A stretch of 64,000 bases of DNA from Streptomyces fumanus (GTDB lineage: Bacteria > Actinomycetota > Actinomycetes > Streptomycetales > Streptomycetaceae). Where the stretch lies: positions 682,001-746,000 of the forward strand of contig NZ_BNBI01000001.1 of assembly GCF_014655295.1 (NCBI RefSeq), read 5' to 3'. How positions within the stretch are numbered: position 1 is the first letter of the stretch; each line of letters opens with the position of its first letter. The position numbers and the translations under genes are program-made. The notes beneath the pieces are model-generated. The model worked only from the letters and a program-made list of their open reading frames with translations, ran no database searches and was not told where the DNA came from. Below, piece by piece: positions 36,512-45,307 of this stretch.

Positions 36512-37038
36512 CGTTCACGTTCCGTCCCGTCGACCCGCTGCGGGACGCCGAGCTGCTGCACGCCTGGGTCACCCACCCCAAGGCGGCGTTCTGGATGATG
36601 CAGGGCGCCAGGCTGGAGGAGGTCGAGCGGGCCTACATGGAGATCGCCGCCGACGAGCACCACCACGCGCTGCTCGGGCTGAAGGACGGCGAGCCCGCCT
36701 TCCTGATGGAGAAGTACGACCCGGCCCACCGCGAACTGGTCGGCCTGTACGAGCCCGAACCCGGGGACATCGGCATGCACTTCCTCACCCCGCCCACCGA
36801 CACGCCCGTGCACGGCTTCACCCGGGCCGTGATCACCGCGGTGATGGAGCACCTTTTCGCGGACCCGGCGGTGCGCCGCGTCGTCGTCGAGCCGGACGTC
36901 GCCAACAAGGCCGTGCACGCGCTGAACGAGGCCGTCGGCTTCGTACCCGCGCGGGAGATCCAGAAGCCGGAGAAGAAGGCGCTGCTCAGCTTCTGCACCC
37001 GGGAGCGGTTCCGCGCCGCGACGGGGGTGGCCGCATGA
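36508..37038 (+). CDS. desC: Hydroxycadaverine acyltransferase
   Basis: The 176-residue GNAT-fold protein (IucB-like) adds a succinyl or acetyl group from CoA to N-hydroxycadaverine. Typical pieces are '[20 protein letters not shown]' (shown by its ends), '[19 protein letters not shown]', 'IGMHFLTPP' and '[20 protein letters not shown]', the CoA-binding region. It overlaps desB and desD by 4 nt on each side. Confidence 0.96.
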   Translation: MTFTFRPVDPLRDAELLHAWVTHPKAAFWMMQGARLEEVERAYMEIAADEHHHALLGLKDGEPAFLMEKYDPAHRELVGLYEPEPGDIGMHFLTPPTDTPVHGFTRAVITAVMEHLFADPAVRRVVVEPDVANKAVHALNEAVGFVPAREIQKPEKKALLSFCTRERFRAATGVAA

Positions 37039-38804
37039 GCCTCGCCGACGCCGTGGCCCACCTCTCCCCCGAGCGCTGGGCCGAGGCCAACCGCCTGCTG
37101 ATCCGCAAGGCGCTCGCCGAGTTCACCCATGAGCGCCTCCTCGCCCCCGAGCGGGACGGCGAGGCGTACGTGGTGCGCAGCGACGACGGGCTGACCCGCT
37201 ACCGGTTCACCGCCACCGTCCGCGCCCTGGACCACTGGCAGGTCGACGCCGCCTCCGTCACCCGGCACCGCGACGGCGCCGAACTGCCGCTGGCCGCGCT
37301 GGACTTCTTCGTCGAGTTCAAGGACACCCTGGGGCTGAGCGACGAGATCCTCCCGGTCTACCTGGAGGAGATCTCCTCCACCCTCTCCGGCACCTGCTAC
37401 AAGCTGACCAAGCCGCAGGTCACCGCCGCCGAGCTGGCCCGCGCCGGGTTCCAGCAGATCGAGACCGGCATGACCGAGGGCCACCCCTGCTTCGTCGCCA
37501 ACAACGGACGGCTGGGCTTCGGCATCCACGAGTACCTCAGCTACGCCCCGGAGACCGCGAGCCCCATCCGGCTGGTCTGGCTGGCCGCGCACCGCTCCCG
37601 CGCGGCCTTCACCGCCGGGGCCGGCATCGAGTACGAGAGCTTCATCCGCGGCGAGCTGGGCGCCGAGGCCGTGGACCGCTTCCACGGCATCCTGCGCGAG
37701 CAGGGCCTGGACCCGGCCGACTACCTGCTGATCCCGGTCCACCCCTGGCAGTGGTGGAACAAGCTCTCCGTGACCTTCGCCGCCGAGGTCGCCCGGCGCC
37801 ACCTGGTCTGCCTCGGCGAGGGCGACGACGAGTACCTCGCCCAGCAGTCCATCCGGACCTTCTTCAACACCACCCACCCCGAGAAGCACTACGTCAAGAC
37901 GGCCCTGTCCGTCCTCAACATGGGTTTCATGCGGGGCCTGTCGGCGGCGTACATGGAGGCCACCCCGGCCATCAACGACTGGCTCGCCCAGCTCGTCGAG
38001 AACGACCCCGTGCTCAAGGGCACCGGCCTGACCATCATCCGGGAGCGGGCCGCGGTCGGCTACCGGCACCTGGAGTACGAGCGGGCCACCGACCGCTACT
38101 CGCCGTACCGCAAGATGCTGGCGGCGCTGTGGCGGGAGAGCCCGGTGCCCGCGCTGAAGGACGGCGAGTCCCTCGCCACCATGGCCTCGCTGCTGCACAC
38201 CGACCACGAGGGCACCTCCTTCGCGGGCGCGCTGATCGAGCGGTCGGGGCTGCCCGCGCGGGAGTGGCTGCGGCACTACCTGCGGGCCTACTACACCCCG
38301 CTGCTGCACAGCTTCTACGCCTACGACCTGGTCTACATGCCGCACGGCGAGAACGTCATCCTGGTGCTGAAGGACGGTGTGGTGCGGCGGGCGGTCTACA
38401 AGGACATCGCCGAGGAGATCGCGGTGATGGACCCCGACGCGGTGCTGCCGCCGCAGGTGTCCCGGATCCGGGTGGAGGTCCCCGAGGACAAGAGGCTGCT
38501 GTCGATCTTCACGGACGTCTTCGACTGCTTCTTCCGGTTCCTCGCCGCCGACCTCGCCACCGAGGGCGTCCTGACCGAGGACGACTTCTGGCGCACGGTC
38601 GCCGAGGTGACCCGCGAGTACCAGGCGTCGGTGCCGGAGCTGGCGGAGAAGTTCGCCCGGTACGACATCTTCGCGCCCCGGTTCGCGCTGTCCTGCCTCA
38701 ACCGGCTGCAACTGCGCGACAACCGGCAGATGGTCGACCTCGCCGACCCCTCCGGCGCGCTGCAGTTGGCCGGCGAGCTGAGGAACCCGCTCGCCGGGTT
38801 CTGA
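37035..38804 (+). CDS. desD: NRPS-independent siderophore synthetase (desferrioxamine E/B)
   Basis: The 589-residue IucA/IucC-family protein joins and cyclises N-hydroxy-N-succinylcadaverine units with ATP to make desferrioxamines. Family marks are 'GHPCFVANNGRLGFG', 'LIPVHPWQWWN' (active-site His region), 'QQSIRTFFNTTHPEKHYVKT', 'IIRERAA' and 'YMPHGENVILVLKDG'. It is the last gene of the operon and begins within the desC stop codon. Length and position equal S. coelicolor SCO2785. Confidence 0.98.
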   Translation: MSLADAVAHLSPERWAEANRLLIRKALAEFTHERLLAPERDGEAYVVRSDDGLTRYRFTATVRALDHWQVDAASVTRHRDGAELPLAALDFFVEFKDTLGLSDEILPVYLEEISSTLSGTCYKLTKPQVTAAELARAGFQQIETGMTEGHPCFVANNGRLGFGIHEYLSYAPETASPIRLVWLAAHRSRAAFTAGAGIEYESFIRGELGAEAVDRFHGILREQGLDPADYLLIPVHPWQWWNKLSVTFAAEVARRHLVCLGEGDDEYLAQQSIRTFFNTTHPEKHYVKTALSVLNMGFMRGLSAAYMEATPAINDWLAQLVENDPVLKGTGLTIIRERAAVGYRHLEYERATDRYSPYRKMLAALWRESPVPALKDGESLATMASLLHTDHEGTSFAGALIERSGLPAREWLRHYLRAYYTPLLHSFYAYDLVYMPHGENVILVLKDGVVRRAVYKDIAEEIAVMDPDAVLPPQVSRIRVEVPEDKRLLSIFTDVFDCFFRFLAADLATEGVLTEDDFWRTVAEVTREYQASVPELAEKFARYDIFAPRFALSCLNRLQLRDNRQMVDLADPSGALQLAGELRNPLAGF

Positions 38805-38833
38805 CGGGGTGCGCGCCGGGAGACAATCCGTGC

Positions 38834-39724
38834 ATGGCGGAAATCATCCAGAAGGACGGCACGTGGGCCTTCGACGGCGACGCCCTGCGGCTGACGCCCG
38901 GCCGGGACAAGGGCGTCAGCCTGCTCCGCAGGGAACTGGGTGAACTGGTGGTGCCGCTCGGGGCGCTGGCGGGGATCTCCTTCGAGCAGGGCCGGCGGAC
39001 GGGGCGGCTGAAGCTGCGGCTGCGGGACGGCGCCGACCCGCTGCTGCACGCCACGGGCGGGCGGCTGACCGAGCCGCACGACCCGTACCAGTTGCTCGTG
39101 GAGAGCGACCGGTTCGGGGTCGCGGAGTACTTCGTGGAGGAGGTCCGCACCGCGCTGCTGCTCGACCAGGTGCCCTCCGGCCCGGTGGACAGGTATCTGC
39201 TGGCGGGGCCGGCCGTGCCGCTGACGGTCTCCGCCGGGGACGCCACGGTCGGCTTCGACGGCGAGCGGGTCCGCCTGGAGTGGAACTGGAAGACGGAGGA
39301 CGCCAAGGCCGCCGCGGGCCCCCGGGTCCTGGCGCTGGCCGACATAGCGGCCGTGGAGTGGCACCCCTCGGCCGGGCTGGAGAACGGCTACCTGCGGTTC
39401 ACCGTCCACGGCGCCGGGCCCAAGGCGCCGCCCAAGTACGACCCGCACGCCGTGGACCTGTGGGGCTTCAAGAAGGACCCGCTGATGGCGCTGGTCGCGG
39501 CGGCCGTCCTGGCCCGGCTCCCGCACCCCTCCCGGCCCGCCCCCGCCGAGGTGGCCGGGGCCGCCCCGGGCCCGGCGGCCGCGCCGCCCGCCGCGGCCGC
39601 CGTCGAGGACGACCACGACGCGCTGCTGCGCCGCCTGCGCGAGCTGGGCGAACTGCACCGCGACGGGGTGCTCACCGACGAGGAGTTCGCCCTCGCCAAG
39701 CAGGCGGTGCTCAAACGGATGTGA
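38834..39724 (+). CDS. DUF4429/SHOCT domain protein
   Basis: The 296-residue protein has two similar beta-rich DUF4429 halves (about residues 5-110 and 115-230). A Pro/Ala linker follows, then a C-terminal SHOCT helix pair ('LLRRLRELGELHRDGVLTDEEF', visible as 'LRELGELHRDGVLTDEEF'). DUF4429 resembles PH-like domains, and SHOCT is an oligomerisation or membrane-targeting hairpin. The function is unknown. It starts 29 nt after desD and could be read from the same message, but it is not part of known desferrioxamine synthesis. It converges on the phosphatase gene with only 12 nt between stops. Confidence 0.88.
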   Translation: MAEIIQKDGTWAFDGDALRLTPGRDKGVSLLRRELGELVVPLGALAGISFEQGRRTGRLKLRLRDGADPLLHATGGRLTEPHDPYQLLVESDRFGVAEYFVEEVRTALLLDQVPSGPVDRYLLAGPAVPLTVSAGDATVGFDGERVRLEWNWKTEDAKAAAGPRVLALADIAAVEWHPSAGLENGYLRFTVHGAGPKAPPKYDPHAVDLWGFKKDPLMALVAAAVLARLPHPSRPAPAEVAGAAPGPAAAPPAAAAVEDDHDALLRRLRELGELHRDGVLTDEEFALAKQAVLKRM

Positions 39725-39736
39725 CGCCCCCGCCGC

Positions 39737-41311
39737 TCACTTCGCCCGGCGGGCCACCGTGAAGTGGTCGACCCGCTCGCCGGTCTCGGCGATGCCCCGC
39801 ACGGTCAGCGTGGCGAGCCGGCCCCGGGCGGCCGGGGTGACGTCCACCCGCAGGAAGGAGTAGTCGAGGTAGCGCACCCGGGACCAGGCGACGGTCTCGG
39901 CCTGCCGGCCGCCCTCGACGCAGAGGAACGAGGACACCGCGTCGTTCTCCTTCTCGTGGCCCTCGTAGCTCTGGTCGGCGCTGAACGCGTACAGGCTCTT
40001 GCCGGCCGCGCCCGCCGTGACGTAGACGACGCCGTCGGTCTCGGGGTAGGCGGTGCCGCCGATGGGCAGCTCCTTGGCGACCTCGCCGCCCTTGATGACG
40101 TCGGTGCGCTCGTAGACGTGGTTGTGGCCGTTGATGACCAGGTCGACGGTGTACTTCTCGAACAGCGGCACCCACTCCTCGCGCACCCCGCCCTCGGAGG
40201 CGTGGGCGGTGGAGGTGCAGTAGGCGCAGTGGTGGAAGAAGACGACGATGAAGTCGATGTCCCGGTCGGCCCGGTACGCCTTCAGCTTCCGCTCCAGCCA
40301 GGTCGTCTGGGTGCCGCCGGAGATGCCGAGGTTGGCGGGGATCTCGAAGGAGACGTCGTTGGCGTCCAGGGAGATCACGGCGGTGTTGCCGTGCACGAAG
40401 GAGTAGACGCCGGGCAGGTTGTGCCGGTCGGGGCCGTCGGTGGGCAGCTCCCAGCGGGCCTGCTCGCCGCCGTAGCCGTTGGGCGAGTACCACGCCTCCA
40501 TGTCGTGGTTGCCGTACGCGACCATCCACGGGACCTGCTTGGCGACCGACTCGGTCTGGTACAGGAACTGGTCCCACACCCGGCTGTCGAAGCCGGTGTC
40601 GGAGGTCTTGCCCTGCCCGGCCGGGTCGCCGTACGCGATGTCGCCGGCGTGCAGGTGGAAGGCGGGGTTCTGGGCGAGGATCAGGGCGTCGTTGGCCAGG
40701 CCGTGGTAGCTGACGCCCTGGTCGCCGAAGGCGGTGAAGGTGAACGGCTCGGCCTTGGCGGGGGCGGTGGTGAAGGTGCCCAGGGTGCCGGCCAGGTGCG
40801 GCTCGGCCGGGTCGAAGCCGGTGTGGCCGACGCCGTAGTAGTAGGTCCGGCCGGGCTTGAGGCGGCTGAGCCTGGCGTGCACGTAGTACTGGGTGTGGTC
40901 GCCGCTGGCGCCGACCCCGGCCGGGGTGTGCAGGGCGCGGACCTCGGCGTCGATCTTCCGGGAGAGGTCCCAGGGGTGGGCGCCGATCCGGATGAACGGC
41001 TTCCTGACGGCGACCGGGACCTGCCAGGAGACGGTCATCTCGGTGCGCGGGTCGTCGCCGTAGGCGAGGTGCCGGCCGAAGGGGGCGACCAGGGCGCCGT
41101 CGACCGTCTCGGTGGCCGGGCGTCCGGCCGGCGTGGCGGCGCGGGCCACGGCACCCGGCACGAACGCGCCACCGGCGACGGCGCCCAGGGTGACCGCGCC
41201 GCCCCGGATCATCGTGCGCCGGGAGAACCGGGACCGCAGGTACTCGTGCTGCTCGGCCATGCTCATGCGCTCGGCCAGCTTCTCGGGAACGCCCATACGA
41301 GGAATGTCCAT
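39737..41311 (-). CDS. Tat-exported purple acid phosphatase-like metallophosphoesterase
   Basis: The 524-residue protein has a twin-arginine signal ('SRRTMIRGGAVTLGAVAGGA', residues about 30-60). A fibronectin-like N-terminal domain follows (about 65-180), then a metallophosphoesterase domain (about 190-470). Metal-ligand motifs are 'AFGDQG', 'HAGDIAYGD', 'YGNHDMEAW', 'FFHHCAYC' and 'NGHNHVYER', the set of purple acid phosphatases. It should release phosphate from esters outside the cell. It is divergent from a small conserved gene upstream of glmS. I see no clear PHO box. Confidence 0.9.
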   Translation of the reverse strand: MDIPRMGVPEKLAERMSMAEQHEYLRSRFSRRTMIRGGAVTLGAVAGGAFVPGAVARAATPAGRPATETVDGALVAPFGRHLAYGDDPRTEMTVSWQVPVAVRKPFIRIGAHPWDLSRKIDAEVRALHTPAGVGASGDHTQYYVHARLSRLKPGRTYYYGVGHTGFDPAEPHLAGTLGTFTTAPAKAEPFTFTAFGDQGVSYHGLANDALILAQNPAFHLHAGDIAYGDPAGQGKTSDTGFDSRVWDQFLYQTESVAKQVPWMVAYGNHDMEAWYSPNGYGGEQARWELPTDGPDRHNLPGVYSFVHGNTAVISLDANDVSFEIPANLGISGGTQTTWLERKLKAYRADRDIDFIVVFFHHCAYCTSTAHASEGGVREEWVPLFEKYTVDLVINGHNHVYERTDVIKGGEVAKELPIGGTAYPETDGVVYVTAGAAGKSLYAFSADQSYEGHEKENDAVSSFLCVEGGRQAETVAWSRVRYLDYSFLRVDVTPAARGRLATLTVRGIAETGERVDHFTVARRAK

Positions 41312-41461
41312 GGCGTCTGAAACTCGTCCCCTCGGGCAACGAAACCCCGGCCGGAGGGTGGACAGCGCACAAACAGCCGCTCATGAGAGTTCCAACAGCC
41401 TCCTGCCCGAAATCGGGCAGGTTTCTTGCGAAACCCCGTCCGGTGATCCAGGATCTAGCGG

Positions 41462-41719
41462 GTGCACGACGAACTCGTTGATCATCTGACGCGGTCCACC
41501 CCCCTCAGCCGGGGCGAGGCGCTGCGCGTGATCCAGGACGTGCTCGCCTACTTCGACGAGACGACCGAGGAGTACGTCCGTCGCCGCCACCGCGAACTCC
41601 AGGCCCAGGGCCTGGTGAACGCGACGATCTTCGAGCGGATCGGGGCGGACCTGAAATACCGGGCGGTGGCACCGCCGGAGCTGTCGCTGCGCCAGTTGCG
41701 CCGCATCGTCTACGGCTGA
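41462..41719 (+). CDS. Small conserved protein upstream of glmS
   Basis: The 85-residue, charged, soluble protein starts at GTG. It is mostly helical in appearance ('GEALRVIQDVLAYFDETTEEYVRRRHRELQ', visible as 'IQDVLAYFDETTEEYVRRRH'). A C-terminal 'FERIGADLKYRAVAPPELSLRQLRRIVYG' region (visible as 'SLRQLRRIVYG') completes it. I do not recognise a family with known function. The glmS start follows 33 nt after its stop, so the two are probably cotranscribed, and its end is a good lead-in for glmS translation. Confidence 0.75.
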   Translation: MHDELVDHLTRSTPLSRGEALRVIQDVLAYFDETTEEYVRRRHRELQAQGLVNATIFERIGADLKYRAVAPPELSLRQLRRIVYG

Positions 41720-41752
41720 GCCGCCGCAGAGAGACAAGAGGGCTACGCATCC

Positions 41753-43570
41753 ATGTGCGGAATCGTCGGATACATCGGCAAGCGCGATGTCGCGCCGCTG
41801 CTCCTGGAGGGCCTCCAGCGCCTGGAGTACCGGGGGTACGACTCGGCGGGCATCGTCGTCAGCTCGCCGAAGTCGGCCGGCCTGAAGATGGTCAAGGCCA
41901 AGGGCCGGGTCCGTGACCTGGAGGCCCGGGTCCCGGCGCGCTTCAAGGGCACCACCGGCATCGCCCACACCCGCTGGGCCACCCACGGCGCCCCCTCCGA
42001 CGTCAACGCCCACCCGCACCTGTCCGCCGACCACAAGGTCGCCGTCGTGCACAACGGCATCATCGACAACGCCGCCGAGCTGCGCCGCAAGCTGGAGGCG
42101 GAGGGCGTCGAGTTCCTCTCCGAGACCGACACCGAGGTCCTCACCCACCTCATCGCCCGCTCCCCGGCCGAGAAGCTGGAGGACAAGGTCCGCGAGACCC
42201 TCCGGCTGATCGAGGGGACCTACGGCATCGCCGTGATGCACGCCGACTTCCCCGACCGCATCGTCGCCGCCCGCAACGGCTCCCCGGTGGTCCTGGGCAT
42301 CGGCGAGAAGGAGATGTTCGTCGCCTCCGACATCGCCGCGCTGGTCGCCCACACCCGGCAGATAGTCACCCTGGACGACGGCGAGATGGCCACCCTCAAG
42401 GCCGACGACTTCCGCACGTACACCACCGAGGGCACCCGCACCACCTCCGAGCCCACCACCGTGGAGTGGGAGGCGGCCTCCTACGACATGGGCGGCCACG
42501 ACACCTACATGCACAAGGAGATCCACGAGCAGGCCGAGGCCGTGGACCGCGTGCTGCGCGGCCGGATCGACGACCGCTTCTCCACCGTGCACCTGGGCGG
42601 CCTCAACCTGGACGCCCGCGAGGCCCGGCTGATCCGCCGGGTGAAGATCCTCGGCTGCGGCACCTCGTACCACGCGGGCATGATCGGCGCCCAGATGATC
42701 GAGGAGCTGGCCCGCATCCCCGCCGACGCCGAGCCGGCCTCCGAGTTCCGCTACCGCAACGCCGTGGTCGACCCCGACACCCTGTACGTCGCCGTCTCCC
42801 AGTCCGGTGAGACGTACGACGTACTGGCCGCCGTGCAGGAACTGAAGCGCAAGGGCGCCCGGGTGCTCGGCATCGTCAACGTGGTGGGCTCGGCGATCGC
42901 CCGCGAGGCCGACGGCGGCATGTACGTGCACGCCGGGCCCGAGGTCTGCGTCGTCTCCACCAAGTGCTTCACCAACACCTGCGTCGCCTTCGCGCTGCTC
43001 GCCCTGCACCTGGGCCGCACCCGCGACCTCTCCGTCCGGGACGGCAAGCGGATCATCGAGGGCCTGCGGAAGCTGCCCGCGCAGATCACCGAGATCCTGG
43101 CCCGGGAGGAGGAGATCAAGGAGCTGGCCGCGCGGTACGCCGAGGCCCGCTCGATGCTCTTCATCGGCCGCGTCCGGGGCTACCCGGTGGCCCGCGAGGC
43201 GTCCCTGAAGCTCAAGGAGGTCTCCTACATCCACGCCGAGGCGTACCCGGCCTCCGAGCTGAAGCACGGCCCGCTCGCCCTGATCGAGCCGGCCCTGCCC
43301 ACGGTCGCGATCGTCCCCGACGACGACCTGCTGGAGAAGAACCGCGCCGCGATGGAGGAGATCAAGGCCCGCAGCGGCCGGATCCTCGCCGTCGCCCACC
43401 AGGACGAGGCCAAGGCCGACCACACCGTCGTCGTCCCCAAGAACGAGGACGAGCTGGACCCCATCCTCATGGGCATCCCGCTCCAACTCCTCGCCTACCA
43501 CACGGCGCTGGCGCTGGGCCGGGACATCGACAAGCCGCGCAACCTGGCGAAGTCCGTGACCGTGGAGTAA
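41753..43570 (+). CDS. glmS: Glutamine--fructose-6-phosphate aminotransferase (isomerising)
   Basis: The 605-residue enzyme makes glucosamine-6-phosphate for the cell wall. The N-terminal glutaminase domain starts 'MCGIVGYIG' (catalytic Cys after Met removal) and has 'HTRWATHG' and 'HNGIIDN'. Two SIS domains follow ('GCGTSYHAG', 'SQSGETYD', 'STKCFTNT', 'GRVRGYPVAREASLKLKE'), ending in 'NLAKSVTVE'. S. coelicolor has an equivalent gene at SCO2789. The last 18 bp of the gene, stop included, are duplicated right after it. No glmS ribozyme-like leader is apparent, since the gap to the upstream gene is only 33 nt. Confidence 0.97.
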   Translation: MCGIVGYIGKRDVAPLLLEGLQRLEYRGYDSAGIVVSSPKSAGLKMVKAKGRVRDLEARVPARFKGTTGIAHTRWATHGAPSDVNAHPHLSADHKVAVVHNGIIDNAAELRRKLEAEGVEFLSETDTEVLTHLIARSPAEKLEDKVRETLRLIEGTYGIAVMHADFPDRIVAARNGSPVVLGIGEKEMFVASDIAALVAHTRQIVTLDDGEMATLKADDFRTYTTEGTRTTSEPTTVEWEAASYDMGGHDTYMHKEIHEQAEAVDRVLRGRIDDRFSTVHLGGLNLDAREARLIRRVKILGCGTSYHAGMIGAQMIEELARIPADAEPASEFRYRNAVVDPDTLYVAVSQSGETYDVLAAVQELKRKGARVLGIVNVVGSAIAREADGGMYVHAGPEVCVVSTKCFTNTCVAFALLALHLGRTRDLSVRDGKRIIEGLRKLPAQITEILAREEEIKELAARYAEARSMLFIGRVRGYPVAREASLKLKEVSYIHAEAYPASELKHGPLALIEPALPTVAIVPDDDLLEKNRAAMEEIKARSGRILAVAHQDEAKADHTVVVPKNEDELDPILMGIPLQLLAYHTALALGRDIDKPRNLAKSVTVE

Positions 43571-43588
43571 TCCGTGACCGCGGAGTAA
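43553..43588 (+). repeat. 18-bp tandem duplication of the glmS 3' end
   Basis: TCCGTGACCGTGGAGTAA (43553-43570) is followed directly by TCCGTGACCGCGGAGTAA (43571-43588), one base different. The second copy repeats the last codons and the stop in frame. Confidence 0.9.
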
Positions 43589-43604
43589 CCCGAACACCCC
43601 CTCA

Positions 43605-43644
43605 ACGGCCCCCCGCGCACTGCCACCGTCAGGCGGGGGGCCGT
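43605..43644 (+). terminator. glmS terminator
   Basis: A perfect 12-bp stem (ACGGCCCCCCGC at 43605-43616 with its complement at 43633-43644) around a 16-nt loop lies 35 nt after the glmS stop. Confidence 0.85.
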
Positions 43645-43805
43645 CGATGCGCCGGGAGGCCGCCCAACCCCCCGGCCGCGCACGGCGATCCGGCGGCCGT
43701 CACACGCCGGTCCGCCGCGCGTCGGGACGATGCCCCCTATATGCCCTTCACAAGGGCACAAACACCCCTACGCGACGGTAGGTTCAAGACGCGGGTGAGG
43801 AACCG

Positions 43806-44333
43806 TCAGGGAATGACCACCACGGGCCGCTGCGCCCGCTTGGCCAGCCGCCCCGCGACCGACCCGAAGAGCCGGCCCACCAGCCCGTGGGTGGAGCCCA
43901 CCACGATCGCGTCGGCCTCGTACTCCCGGCCGACCTCCTCGAGTTCGTGGCAGATGTCGCCGCCCCGCTCGACCAGGATCCAGGGCACCTCGGCGAGATA
44001 GTCCGCGCAGGCCAGCTCCAGCCCGAGGACCTCGGTGCGGTGGTCGGGGACGTCCACGAAGACCGGCGGCTCGCACCCCGCCCACACCGTGGTGGGCAGC
44101 CGGTTGGCCACATGGACGATGATCAGGCCCGCCGCCAGCCGCCGCGCCATGCCGATGGCGTAGGCCAGGGCGCGCTCGCTGGACATGGAACCGTCGAAGC
44201 CGACGACGACGCCGTGCTTGAAGGCGGGGTCGCACGACTGGCGTGGCTCTTCCGCCGCCAGGGGATCGGCCGCCGTCTGATCGGCGACCGGCCGCTTGCG
44301 GTCCGCGGGTTCGAAGAATTCGTGACCGGCCAT
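43806..44333 (-). CDS. Universal stress protein (UspA family)
   Basis: The 175-residue protein has one Usp domain (about residues 38-172). It begins 'GVVVGFDGSMSSERALAYAI' and ends with the ATP-binding motif 'VVGSTHGLVGRLFGSVAGRLA', followed by 'RPVVVIP'. A polar N-terminal extension of about 37 residues is unusual but seen in actinobacteria. Such proteins are induced in stress, stationary phase or hypoxia. The ATG is at 44333. A perfect palindrome lies about 80 nt upstream. Confidence 0.92.
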   Translation of the reverse strand: MAGHEFFEPADRKRPVADQTAADPLAAEEPRQSCDPAFKHGVVVGFDGSMSSERALAYAIGMARRLAAGLIIVHVANRLPTTVWAGCEPPVFVDVPDHRTEVLGLELACADYLAEVPWILVERGGDICHELEEVGREYEADAIVVGSTHGLVGRLFGSVAGRLAKRAQRPVVVIP

Positions 44334-44414
44334 GGCTGTCTCGGCGTTTTGATCCTTTATGGATGGGACCGACAGTGTGCGGCGGAGCTGTGTCCGGGAA
44401 TCCTCTTCCCGATC

Positions 44415-44434
44415 CCGTACCCCCAAGGGTACGG
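44415..44434. promoter_or_regulatory. Palindrome CCGTACCC-CCAA-GGGTACGG
   Basis: The two 8-bp arms are exact complements around a 4-nt loop. It lies between the universal stress gene (start 44333, reading left) and a small membrane gene (start 44583, reading right), so it may be an operator for either; a hairpin in RNA is also possible. Confidence 0.4.
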
Positions 44435-44582
44435 CGGCACGCCTCCTTCGCCCAGTGCCCGGCACGCTCCGCGCCGGGGTTCCAGGGAGCATGCACGAGG
44501 GGGCGCCCGGATGGCAATGGTCGCTGCGCCACACAGCCGGTTTGCCACGTGACCGGACCGGGCGGCCGGGCGTTGAACCCGT

Positions 44583-44921
44583 GTGGACCACCCCCAGAGA
44601 ACAGGCAGACTCGGACGGCACCGCACCGACGCCTCCGCCGAGCCGCGCCCCGGGCCCGGCGGCGCGCGCGGGCCCGCGGGGCGCCCCCGGGACGGCGTCA
44701 CCGACCTGGTCCGCTGGGCGGCCTTCAGTTGCCTGCTGGTCCCGGTCGTGCTGCTGTGGTGCGGCAGCTCGCTCGCCGGCGCCGCCGGCACCGCCCTGGG
44801 CCTCGCGGCCGTCACCGCCGCCTGCCGACTGCTGCTGCGCCGCTCGGAGCGGTGCGCGCGGTCCGGTGCCGCCGGGCGCCGGGGCGGGCGGCACTCCGGA
44901 AAAAACACACCGGTCGGCTGA
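44583..44921 (+). CDS. Small membrane protein upstream of adpA
   Basis: The 112-residue protein starts at GTG. It has a basic, Pro/Gly-rich N-terminus of about 38 residues, two membrane segments ('LVRWAAFSCLLVPVVLLWCG' and 'GAAGTALGLAAVTAACRLLL') and a basic tail. I do not recognise a family. The hydrophobic pair and its place in the adpA upstream region suggest a real gene, but no strong ribosome site is visible and a shorter start cannot be excluded. Confidence 0.55.
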   Translation: MDHPQRTGRLGRHRTDASAEPRPGPGGARGPAGRPRDGVTDLVRWAAFSCLLVPVVLLWCGSSLAGAAGTALGLAAVTAACRLLLRRSERCARSGAAGRRGGRHSGKNTPVG

Positions 44922-45307
44922 CCGGTTTCCACACCCTCGCCCGCATCTTTTCAGCCAACTTCCGGCGATGGCGCATTACCTCTCGGAACCACCCCCCAAC
45001 CCCCGTTCCACCTGCACGGAAAGGGTCTCCGAGGCACTGTGCGCCCTACGGGGATTGGCCACTGACACAAGGCGCACTTCCCTGCGGCGCCCGGGAGTGC
45101 AACGCTTCGTGATCGAATGCTTCACGCCAAGTTGCCATGTCGACAATGTCCCAAGTGCCGAACCGGCCACTTCGGCGCCACGGGACACAGTAGATTCGAT
45201 CTTGACTGTCTACGGCGGGGGACTCGTGCAGGACCGAGGGGAAACGTGTTGGAGCGACAGACCCGAAGGGACCAGGGCGCCGCGACCACCGAGGGGGGCT
45301 TAGCAGG
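44922..45307. other. 386-nt region upstream of adpA
   Basis: No gene is apparent. Two sites match the AdpA consensus TGGCSNGWWY in reverse: GAACCGGCCA at 45160-45169 (10 of 10) and CTTCACGCCA at 45120-45129 (9 of 10). A TTGACT at 45202-45207 could be a -35 box but lacks a good -10. The long leader fits the complex control known for adpA. Confidence 0.6.
45160..45169 (-). promoter_or_regulatory. AdpA-consensus site upstream of adpA
   Basis: On the minus strand it reads TGGCCGGTTC, a full match to TGGCSNGWWY. It lies about 140 nt before the adpA start and could serve self-control, known for AdpA in S. griseus. Confidence 0.55.

Noticed and set aside
41720..41752. glmS ribozyme-riboswitch
   Set aside because: The 33-nt gap is far too short and such ribozymes are known from Firmicutes, not Streptomyces.
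45202..45207. TTGACT as the adpA -35 box
   Set aside because: No acceptable -10 hexamer lies 16-18 nt downstream, so I do not call a promoter there.
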